Source of the DNA: JARRLC01 sp037387425
GTDB taxonomy: Bacteria; Pseudomonadota; Alphaproteobacteria; Rhizobiales; Rhodomicrobiaceae
Direction of reading: 5' to 3'
DNA: 12,400 bases
Assembly (NCBI GenBank): GCA_037387425.1
Contig: JARRLC010000068.1
Location: 1 to 12,400 of the forward strand
A program made the position numbers and the translations under genes. Shown one piece after another: positions 7,199-12,400 of the stretch. The notes under the pieces were generated by a model that had not been told where the DNA came from, did not search any database, and saw nothing but the letters and a program-made list of their open reading frames with translations. Position 1 is the first letter of the stretch; the number at the start of each line of letters is the position of its first letter.

Positions 7199-7309
7199 AT
7201 GCTAATACACCCATCCGTTAGAGTGCCAATACAACCATTCGGCACTTCTATTTTGCCTCAGCAAAAAAATACAGTAAAACACAGGCGAGTTGGCGCTATA
7301 CTAGCATGA
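7199..7309 (+). CDS. 36-residue small ORF (leader peptide candidate) coupled to proV
   Basis: ATG 7199 opens 36 codons ending at TGA 7307-7309. The peptide begins MLIHPSVRVPIQPFG and ends KHRRVGAILA. Its ribosome site AGGTGAG lies 5 bases upstream, and an in-frame TGA at 7190-7192 fixes the start. The stop overlaps the proV ATG (7306-7308) as ATGA, the classic geometry for translational coupling. proV itself lacks a convincing ribosome site, while its start is supported by family length, so ribosomes terminating on this ORF probably initiate proV. The peptide is basic and Pro/Gln-containing, without a membrane segment or known motif. It may act only in cis as a leader. The geometry is seen directly; translation and regulatory role are inferred. 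Confidence 0.55.
   Translation: MLIHPSVRVPIQPFGTSILPQQKNTVKHRRVGAILA
7222..7254 (+). terminator. Terminator-like hairpin inside the small ORF (possible attenuator)
   Basis: AGTGCCAAT (7222-7230) pairs with ATT-C-GGCACT (7237-7246), giving 6 bp plus 3 bp with a single bulged C and a 6-base loop. It is followed by TCTATTTT. This resembles a weak intrinsic terminator. It lies entirely within the 36-codon ORF and upstream of proV, so a translating ribosome would disrupt it. The U-tract is interrupted and the stem short, so it may be inactive. Confidence 0.35.
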
Positions 7310-8562
7310 CTGAAAAAATAATCGCAAAAAACCTATACAAGATTTTTGGGGATCATCCTGAAAATGCTATGGCGCTTATACGCGAGGGGATGGATAAGGA
7401 CGCCGTTTTCGAAGCCACTGGCCATGCGGTGGGGGTGAACGATGCGAGTTTCACCATCCACGAGGGTGAGATTTTTGTCGTAATGGGGTTGTCCGGTTCG
7501 GGTAAGTCAACTTTGGTGCGCCTTCTCAACCGGCTGATAGAACCAACGAGTGGAAGCATCTTGTTCGACGGCGTAGATATCGCCACTATGTCAGATCGGC
7601 AGCTGATTGAAATGCGCCGCACGAAAATGAGCATGGTTTTCCAGTCTTTCGCGCTAATGCCGCATCTAAATGTCATCGATAATACCGCTTTTGGCCTTGA
7701 ACTCGAAGGTGTTGAACAGAGCATACGCCACGAGCGCGCAATTGTGGCGTTGGAACAAGTCGGCCTTGCAGCTTACGCGGACAACTATCCGGATGAATTG
7801 TCAGGTGGCATGAAGCAGCGCGTCGGTCTTGCGCGCGCTCTCGCCAACGATCCGCAAGTGCTGTTGATGGACGAAGCCTTTTCTGCGCTAGATCCGCTAA
7901 TCCGTACTGAAATGCAAGATGAACTCGTTAAGCTTCAGGCGGAACATCAGCGCACCGTGGTGTTCATTTCCCACGATCTTGACGAAGCTATGCGCATTGG
8001 CGACCGTATCGCGATCATGGAAGGTGGTAGCGTAATTCAAATCGGCACGCCTGAAGAACTTTTGAATGATCCCGTTAACGATTACGTGCGGTCGTTCTTC
8101 CGCGGCGTTGATATCTCCAAGGTTCTTACCGCAGGGGATATCGTCCAGAAATTGCCAACAACCTTGATCGATAGAGCAGGCGCTGGTGTTTCCACGGCGC
8201 TCAATCAGTTGCGTCGTGATGGCCGCGATTTCGGTTATGTCCTAGGTGGTGACCGCAAGTTTCATGGCGTTGTTTCAGTTCAGTCGCTTCTGGACGCCAA
8301 AAAGAGCGGTGTGACCGGCATTGTCAAAGCTATGCTGGAAGATGTCCAGAGCGTAGAGGCCAGTACGCGGCTGTCAGATCTTCTGGCGGTTGTTGCGAAA
8401 TCGCCTTGCGCTGTGCCTGTGGTTGCCGAAAACGGACGTTATATCGGCGCGATAACCAGGGCCAATCTTCTGGAATCGCTGGCCAGAACCGACGAAGACC
8501 AAACCTCCGATACAAATGGAGAAGATATAAACGCCGAAAAGGTGGTGGAATCACATGCCTGA
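7306..8562 (+). CDS. proV: Glycine betaine/L-proline ABC transporter ATP-binding protein ProV
   Basis: The 418-residue protein is the cytoplasmic ATPase of the ProU osmoprotectant importer (family ATPase about 400 residues). The start MTEKIIAKNLYKIFG lines up with the E. coli ProV start as I recall it. The ABC domain carries Walker A GLSGSGKST (61-69), Q-loop Gln113 (VFQSFALMPH), signature LSGGMKQR (165-172), Walker B VLLMDE (185-190) with ALDP after it, and H-loop His223. Residues about 275-392 form a tandem CBS region, the osmotic or ionic-strength sensing module of this transporter class. A charged tail (395-418) follows. No good ribosome site precedes the ATG; its ATGA overlap with the small ORF suggests coupled translation. 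A TATACT hexamer at 7297-7302 lies too close to the ATG to be an obvious promoter. It is the first gene of proVWX and overlaps proW by 8 bases. Confidence 0.96.
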   Translation: MTEKIIAKNLYKIFGDHPENAMALIREGMDKDAVFEATGHAVGVNDASFTIHEGEIFVVMGLSGSGKSTLVRLLNRLIEPTSGSILFDGVDIATMSDRQLIEMRRTKMSMVFQSFALMPHLNVIDNTAFGLELEGVEQSIRHERAIVALEQVGLAAYADNYPDELSGGMKQRVGLARALANDPQVLLMDEAFSALDPLIRTEMQDELVKLQAEHQRTVVFISHDLDEAMRIGDRIAIMEGGSVIQIGTPEELLNDPVNDYVRSFFRGVDISKVLTAGDIVQKLPTTLIDRAGAGVSTALNQLRRDGRDFGYVLGGDRKFHGVVSVQSLLDAKKSGVTGIVKAMLEDVQSVEASTRLSDLLAVVAKSPCAVPVVAENGRYIGAITRANLLESLARTDEDQTSDTNGEDINAEKVVESHA

Positions 8563-9649
8563 TACTCAACCGAAGGCCGTTGCGGCGGCTAGCGATCCTT
8601 GGGGCACGCCTCCTGCTGCGCAAACGCCGGAAGAAGGGGGACCTGCCTCTGCAAATCCATGGGGAGGATCCTCGCCGTCCGATGCGTCGCCCGATTGGTT
8701 GACGCCGGATAACGTGCCTGTGCATCATGATTTTGATATTTGGCACCCCTTTGGGGACGCTGTAATACCTCTGCAAAGCTGGGTGGAGACGGCTCTAGAA
8801 TGGCTGGTTGTTCATTTTCGTCCAGTGTTTCAAGCCATTCGCCTGCCGGTTGATGCGACCCTCTCCACAATTGAATTAGGCTTACGTATAACGCCGGCTC
8901 CAATCTTTATCGTGATTTTCGCCCTGCTCGCGTGGCAGCTTTCGAGCGTCCGTCTGGCTATTGGGTCAGTCATGTCACTGATATTCATTGGGCTTATCGG
9001 GGCGTGGGACGCGGCGATGATCACGCTTTCGCTTGTTATGACGTCGGTCGTCTTCTGCGTTATCATAGGTTTACCGATTGGTATTGGGCTTGCGCGCAGC
9101 GATAGAGCTTCAGCGGTTGTTAGGCCAGTACTTGATGCTATGCAGACAACGCCAGCCTTCGTGTATCTGATTCCGATCGTAATGCTATTCGGCATCGGTA
9201 ATGTGCCAGGCGTTGTCGCTACGATTATCTTTGCTCTGCCGCCATTGGTACGCTTGACGAATCTGGGCATACGCCAGGTGCCAGCAGACCTTATTGAAGC
9301 CTCTCGTTCGTTTGGCGCCAATCCGAGGCAGCTCTTGTTCAAGGTGCAGTTACCGCTTGCAATGCCAACGATTATGGCTGGGCTGAACCAAACCTTGATG
9401 CTGGCGCTGTCCATGGTTGTGATCGCTTCAATGATTGGCGTTGGCGGTCTTGGGCAGATGGTGCTACGCGGTATTGGCCGCCTCGACATGGGGCTCGCAA
9501 CTGTAGGTGGTGTGGGGATTGTGATCCTAGCCATACTACTTGACCGCATGACACAGGCTCTTGGCGTGGAGACGCGTGCGCGTGCTTCTCGTCATTGGTA
9601 CGACAACGGACCCGTTGGTTTCGTTCGTCGTTTGATAAAGGTGGCTTGA
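8555..9649 (+). CDS. proW: Glycine betaine/L-proline ABC transporter permease ProW
   Basis: This 364-residue inner-membrane permease forms the translocation channel. Residues 1-60 are a soluble Pro/Ala/Gly-rich tail with DPWG (14-17) and NPWG (34-37), like the acidic N-terminal extension of E. coli ProW. Hydrophobic segments lie at about 115-130, 133-152, 154-180, 198-216, 217-236, 280-300 and 312-330. The EAA coupling loop is DLIEASRSFGANPRQLLFKV (245-264), which contacts ProV. The sequence from about 190 to 335 (for example DAMQTTPAFVYLIPIVMLFG, 194-213) is strikingly close to enterobacterial ProW as I remember it. The start ATG 8555 overlaps the proV end by 8 bases (CATGCCTGA), so translation is coupled. 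No defects were seen. Confidence 0.96.
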   Translation: MPDTQPKAVAAASDPWGTPPAAQTPEEGGPASANPWGGSSPSDASPDWLTPDNVPVHHDFDIWHPFGDAVIPLQSWVETALEWLVVHFRPVFQAIRLPVDATLSTIELGLRITPAPIFIVIFALLAWQLSSVRLAIGSVMSLIFIGLIGAWDAAMITLSLVMTSVVFCVIIGLPIGIGLARSDRASAVVRPVLDAMQTTPAFVYLIPIVMLFGIGNVPGVVATIIFALPPLVRLTNLGIRQVPADLIEASRSFGANPRQLLFKVQLPLAMPTIMAGLNQTLMLALSMVVIASMIGVGGLGQMVLRGIGRLDMGLATVGGVGIVILAILLDRMTQALGVETRARASRHWYDNGPVGFVRRLIKVA

Positions 9650-9670
9650 GGAACAAGTCTCCAAACATAA

Positions 9671-9690
9671 TCCTATATATATAAGGAGGG
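9671..9690 (+). promoter_or_regulatory. Strong proX ribosome binding site within a small AU-rich stem
   Basis: AAGGAGG (9683-9689) lies 5 bases before the proX ATG, the best ribosome site in the operon. This suits the need for excess binding protein. TCCT (9671-9674) is complementary to AGGA (9684-9687) across an alternating AT run, so the site could be partly sequestered in a weak hairpin. The ribosome site is certain by position; the hairpin's relevance is speculative. Confidence 0.6.
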
Positions 9691-9694
9691 ACAT

Positions 9695-10699
9695 ATGGTG
9701 CGCATCCCATTATTAGCCCGCGTGCTTCTAGCTACCGCACTTGTAGCCATGCCTGCTGCGGCCAGCGCTGCTGATCTGCCAGGCAAAGGCGTCGTAGTTA
9801 AACCAGGGCAAACCACGATTGATGGTGAAAACTTCCAGACCATTCTTGTGATGAAGGCTCTGGAAAAGCTCGGCTATAAAGTTGAGGATGTGAAGAATGC
9901 CAAATATCCGGCGTTGCACATCGCCATCGCTAATGGCGATCTCACCTTCATGGCTGACCACTGGAAACCGTTGCACGCTGCTTTCTATAAAAAAGCTGGC
10001 GGTGACGAAAAACTATCCCGCACAGGCGCTTACATTCCTGGTTGTGCGCAAGGCTACCTGATCGACAAGAAGACGGCTGACGCCAATAAAATCACTAATC
10101 TTGGCCAATTCACCGACCCCAAAATTGCTAAGCTTTTTGATGCAAATAGTGACGGCAAAGCAGACTTGGCGGGTTGTGTCCCAGGTTGGGGTTGTGAACG
10201 CGTTATTGAACATCAACTTGATGCCTTTAAATTGCGCAAGACCGTCACGCATAACCAGGGCGAATACTCAGCTATTATTGCTGATACGATCACCCGTTAT
10301 AAAGAAGGTAAGCCGATCCTGTATTACACCTGGACGCCTTACTGGGTCTCGGGTGTTCTTGTACCCGGTAAAGACGTAATCTGGTTGGAAGTTCCGAAAT
10401 CAGCGCATCCCAACAACGTTGATACCAAGTTGCCTAATGGCAAAAACTACGGTTTTGAAGTGAACACACAGATGATCGTAGCTAACAAGGAATTCGTTGA
10501 GAAAAATCCGGCTGCGGCAAAACTGTTCGAAGTGATGCAGATCTCCGCCAACGATATCTCGGCGCAGAACCTGAAGATGAAGGAAAAAGGCCAAGGCAAC
10601 TGGAAAGCGTGTGAAGGCCATGCTGACGCGTGGATCAAAGCACACCAGAAAACTTTCGACGGCTGGATCGCTGAAGCTATGAAGGCTGCGAAAAAGTAG
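9695..10699 (+). CDS. proX: Glycine betaine-binding periplasmic protein ProX
   Basis: The 334-residue protein is the periplasmic substrate-binding subunit. Residues 1-25 are a Sec signal peptide (basic R3 and R9, hydrophobic core, AASA), cleaved to give a mature N-terminus ADLPGKG, the same as E. coli ProX. In mature numbering the aromatic cage tryptophans fall at 65 (DHWKPL), 140 (GWGC) and 188 (YYTWTPYW), exactly the E. coli positions. Cys136 and Cys142 of CVPGWGC match the known disulfide. An EF-hand-like DANSDGKADL (149-158 of the precursor) is also typical of the family. The start ATG 9695 has a perfect ribosome site. The gap to proW is 45 bases, and an intrinsic terminator follows 44 bases after the stop, so proX ends the operon. 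All key binding residues are present. Confidence 0.97.
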   Translation: MVRIPLLARVLLATALVAMPAAASAADLPGKGVVVKPGQTTIDGENFQTILVMKALEKLGYKVEDVKNAKYPALHIAIANGDLTFMADHWKPLHAAFYKKAGGDEKLSRTGAYIPGCAQGYLIDKKTADANKITNLGQFTDPKIAKLFDANSDGKADLAGCVPGWGCERVIEHQLDAFKLRKTVTHNQGEYSAIIADTITRYKEGKPILYYTWTPYWVSGVLVPGKDVIWLEVPKSAHPNNVDTKLPNGKNYGFEVNTQMIVANKEFVEKNPAAAKLFEVMQISANDISAQNLKMKEKGQGNWKACEGHADAWIKAHQKTFDGWIAEAMKAAKK

Positions 10700-10743
10700 T
10701 CTCACTGCCTTAAAATGGCGGATCTTCCGTTAACGCAAAATCC

Positions 10744-10780
10744 AACAGCGGCAGGCCATATGTCTTGTCGCTGTTTTTTT
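10744..10780 (+). terminator. Intrinsic terminator of the proVWX operon
   Basis: AACAGCGGCAGG (10744-10755) pairs with CTTGTCGCTGTT (10764-10775), giving a 12-bp stem that includes two G-U pairs, with an 8-base loop. The T-run continues to 10780. It lies 44 bases after the proX stop. Read from the other strand, the same stem is followed by GGATTTTG, so it could weakly serve the convergent Sel1-type gene as well. Confidence 0.9.
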
Positions 10781-10855
10781 ACTGACCGGCTTGTCCCACA
10801 ATCTCACACGCGTGCTGGCGGGGCCTAGGGGTGGAATGAGGCCATCTCAAACGGA

Positions 10856-11749
10856 TCAGCGTTCTGTTTCTTCAATTGTTTTCAGTCTCTTGATGGCTGG
10901 TTCGTGTCCCATCAAGGCAGCTTTATGGTACCACTCTTTAGCGGCCTTGAGATCAGGCTGTATGCCTATAACTTGAATGTCTTTTAAAAATTGCGGATCA
11001 TAGGTTTGCCCCATAGCGAATGCGCCGCGTGCACTTCCCTTCGAGGTTAAGTCCATAAAAATCAATCGCGCATAAATAATATTGCCGTCGGCGATAAATT
11101 TACCGCCTTTAGCTAGCGATAATGCTTCGCTTTCATGAGAAATTTTGAGTTCTATAGTTTTGTTGTAATCATTATTTTGCTGTCTTGATCGGTTATTTTT
11201 ATTGATACTATTTGTGGATAATTTTTTAACTCCAGGAGGCGATGTGTGTGAGCCTATTGTGATGTTTGCTGTGCGCTCAATTGGCGGAATATTGTCTCCC
11301 AGATAGAGAAACACACGAATAGTAAAACTTCCTTCATAGTTTTTGGGAGCTGTAATTGTAACGTATTTGTAATTGGCTATAGGTACGACGTTTGAATTGC
11401 AGTTCGTAAAGCCTGAAGATAGTTTAAACCCTTTGGGGATGTCCCGAAACATTAGGTATGTAAATTGTGCGTCTGCACCTGACATCGGGATTACATTTAA
11501 TGGCAGTTCTATATCTATGGGAATAGCAACTCCTGCCGGTCCACTTACATCTTTTACTTGAAAAGCAATTGTGGTGTACTGGATAAGGAGGATGTTCCGG
11601 TCAGTTGCATGGCTTTGATTGACGGAAATGACAAACGGTAACGAGGCTGCCTCTGCTTCCATTTTGTAAAACGGAAAATTGCCAGATAGATTGAATAAAG
11701 CCGCCGTTACAATTGATAATGCCCAACATTTCACCCCAAATTTGCGCAT
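10856..11749 (-). CDS. Secreted protein with C-terminal Sel1/TPR-like repeat, hypothetical
   Basis: The protein has 297 residues. Residues 1-36 look like a signal peptide or N-terminal anchor (MRKFGVK, then CWALSIVTAALFNLSG, then a possible cleavage near AEAAS), so export to the periplasm is likely. Residues about 50-165 form a beta-rich, Ig-like region (VSGPAGVAIPIDIELPL at 68-84; YVTITAPKNYEGSFTIRVFL at 129-148). An Asn/Ser/Lys-rich linker covers about 175-198. The C-terminus (205-292) is Sel1/TPR-like, with GAFAMGQTYDPQFL (242-255) and PDLKAAKEWYHKAALMGHEP (265-284), a pattern known from alphaproteobacterial proteins of undefined function. The start ATG 11749 has GGGAG 7 bases upstream. 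The gene is distinctly AT-rich compared with its neighbours, hinting at a different history or relaxed codon choice. It may have an envelope-associated, protein-binding role; no enzymatic motif is seen. Confidence 0.75.
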   Translation of the reverse strand: MRKFGVKCWALSIVTAALFNLSGNFPFYKMEAEAASLPFVISVNQSHATDRNILLIQYTTIAFQVKDVSGPAGVAIPIDIELPLNVIPMSGADAQFTYLMFRDIPKGFKLSSGFTNCNSNVVPIANYKYVTITAPKNYEGSFTIRVFLYLGDNIPPIERTANITIGSHTSPPGVKKLSTNSINKNNRSRQQNNDYNKTIELKISHESEALSLAKGGKFIADGNIIYARLIFMDLTSKGSARGAFAMGQTYDPQFLKDIQVIGIQPDLKAAKEWYHKAALMGHEPAIKRLKTIEETER

Positions 11750-12120
11750 ATGGATGCTCCCAAATCTGATAAGTGTGCGAAAAAACAGTGATATTTACAA
11801 TTATTTACGTATTATGTGATAGTATAAAAAAGGCGATTTTGCGATTGTATACGATATTATATCTTAGGCGCCTGAATCAGAAAGTATAACTATTGTGCAT
11901 CTTGCCTTGATCGGCTGTTATTTTGTAAAATCGGCAAATAATTAAGCATGAAAATTTCACCGCATGCGTATATCTAGTAGCTATCATTGTGAAATTATTG
12001 GCGTATACAGCGCCACTACAAACTTAGCAAATCACTGATTTAGGGAGAAGCTGCTGGCCAGTCAGGTCGTTTTCACTTGCTGTCCTTGCAGGTTCAGGAG
12101 GTGCTGCGACAGGGCTTGAG
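11750..12120. other. AT-rich intergenic spacer upstream of the Sel1-type gene
   Basis: I see no gene in these 371 bases. On the minus strand a perfect TATAAT (11861 to 11856) and a TATACT (11826 to 11821) are -10 candidates for the Sel1-type gene, but neither has a recognisable -35 at proper spacing. An 8-bp palindrome AGGCGCCT lies at 11866-11873 and CTGGCCAG at 12055-12062. The stretch from about 12060 to 12120 is GC-richer than the rest and leads into the inverted-repeat element. Confidence 0.5.
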
Positions 12121-12233
12121 CGCTAGTGCATCGATCCAAACGAAGGTTACACCGGAGTTTGGTAAAATCGATGCATAAACAAAGAGCTAGTGCACTCATG
12201 CATGAATCTTCTGAATGCGTCAGTGCACTAGCG
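12121..12233. repeat. 113-bp inverted-repeat element with two internal hairpins
   Basis: CGCTAGTGCA (12121-12130) and TGCACTAGCG (12224-12233) are perfect 10-bp terminal inverted repeats. GCTAGTGCA recurs in direct orientation at 12186-12194, so the right arm can pair with either left copy. Between them lies a nested dyad: TGCATCGAT/ATCGATGCA (12127-12135, 12167-12175), CCAAAC/GTTTGG (12136-12141, 12157-12162) and GGT/ACC (12145-12147, 12151-12153). Nearly every base is in a pairable segment. Size and design recall small palindromic repeats of the Hyphomicrobiales such as RIME or Bru-RS, but identity with them is not claimed. No target duplication is evident. Confidence 0.65.
12176..12232 (-). 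terminator. Probable intrinsic terminator of priA
   Basis: GCTAGTGCACT (12186-12196) and AGTGCACTAGC (12222-12232) form a perfect 11-bp stem. After one mismatch it continues for six more pairs, one of them G-U, around a loop of about 11 bases. On the minus strand the stem is followed by TCTTTGTTTA (12185 to 12176), a broken U-tract. It lies 50 bases after the priA stop. It is part of the 113-bp repeat element, so the terminator role may be exapted. Confidence 0.55.
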
Positions 12234-12282
12234 AACGCCTCCGTCAAAGCATCCCCCAACCCGACACCTCAACGTACACGTC

Positions 12283-12400
12283 TCACATAAACCCATACGG
12301 ATCGACATCCAGCACCACGCGCAGGCTCCCCTTTTCAGGCGGCATCCGCGTCAACCACTCGCGCAAATAGGCTTGCATATCAACCTCACGCGCGGCCTTC
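12283..12400 (-). CDS. priA: Primosomal protein N' (PriA helicase), C-terminal end only
   Basis: Only the last 38 codons lie in the window; the gene continues beyond the right edge. The residues read KAAREVDMQAYLREWLTRMP and end in LRVVLDVDPYGFM. PriA proteins characteristically terminate in a strand with D-V-D-P followed by a short aromatic or hydrophobic tail, and the preceding helix plus basic turn fits the PriA C-terminal domain. PriA is the 3'-5' helicase that restarts stalled replication forks by loading the primosome. The stop is TGA (12285 to 12283). Confidence rests on this short but distinctive end. Confidence 0.82.
   Translation of the reverse strand, partial: KAAREVDMQAYLREWLTRMPPEKGSLRVVLDVDPYGFM

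Noticed and set aside
7297..7302. TATACT as a -10 element for leaderless proV
   Set aside because: It ends 3 bases before the ATG, too close for a start at the A of ATG, and no -35 sits at proper spacing. The overlapping small ORF explains the absent ribosome site better.
8330..8776. 148-codon minus-strand frame across the proV-proW junction
   Set aside because: Arg-rich shadow of two well-supported overlapping genes on the other strand.
12121..12233. Repeat element as a CRISPR or insertion-sequence remnant
   Set aside because: There are no regularly spaced spacers, no transposase-like coding sequence and no visible target duplication; it is only a short palindromic unit.
12062..12259. 65-codon minus-strand frame downstream of priA
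   Set aside because: It starts with TTG and runs straight through both hairpins of the inverted-repeat element and the probable priA terminator. The frame is better explained by the repeat structure.

Overview
The window reads as chromosomal DNA of an alphaproteobacterium, probably from or near the Hyphomicrobiales. The reasons are the Rhizobium-like pyruvate carboxylase N-terminus, a bifunctional APH-like/AAA kinase gene, and a secreted Sel1-type protein of a style common in that order. This is judged by eye, without a database search. Base composition is moderate and uneven: the pyc and kinase genes look GC-richer, while the Sel1-type gene and its upstream region are clearly AT-rich. No tRNA, rRNA, CRISPR array, transposase or prophage gene was seen.

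Layout. 1-215 (-): 5' part of an ArsR-family repressor gene running off the left edge. It is divergent from an alpha/beta hydrolase with an Asp nucleophile (293-1099, +), and a palindromic operator candidate overlaps the hydrolase promoter. 1137-2702 (-): fusion of an aminoglycoside-phosphotransferase-like kinase and a P-loop kinase. 2855-3199 (+): small two-helix membrane protein. 3250-6741 (-): complete pyruvate carboxylase with a TTG start. 6742-7198: long leader/intergenic region with repeats upstream of both pyc and the proU operon. 7199-7309 (+): 36-codon small ORF overlapping the proV start as ATGA. 7306-10699 (+): proV, proW and proX, a complete glycine betaine/proline ABC importer of the enterobacterial ProU type, closed by a strong intrinsic terminator at 10744-10780. 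10856-11749 (-): secreted Sel1-like protein. 11750-12282: AT-rich spacer ending in a 113-bp inverted-repeat element that includes the probable priA terminator. 12283-12400 (-): last 38 codons of priA, running off the right edge.

How the genes work together. ProX captures betaine in the periplasm, ProW forms the channel and ProV powers and gates import, giving osmoprotection. Pyruvate carboxylase replenishes oxaloacetate. The ArsR/hydrolase pair looks like a self-contained inducible detoxification or catabolic unit. The rest are unlinked housekeeping or hypothetical genes.

The least ordinary parts are the proU leader (a small ORF with a strong ribosome site, translationally coupled to a proV that lacks one, and carrying an internal terminator-like hairpin), the 113-bp element beside priA, and a related CTAGTGC-type inverted repeat in the pyc promoter region.
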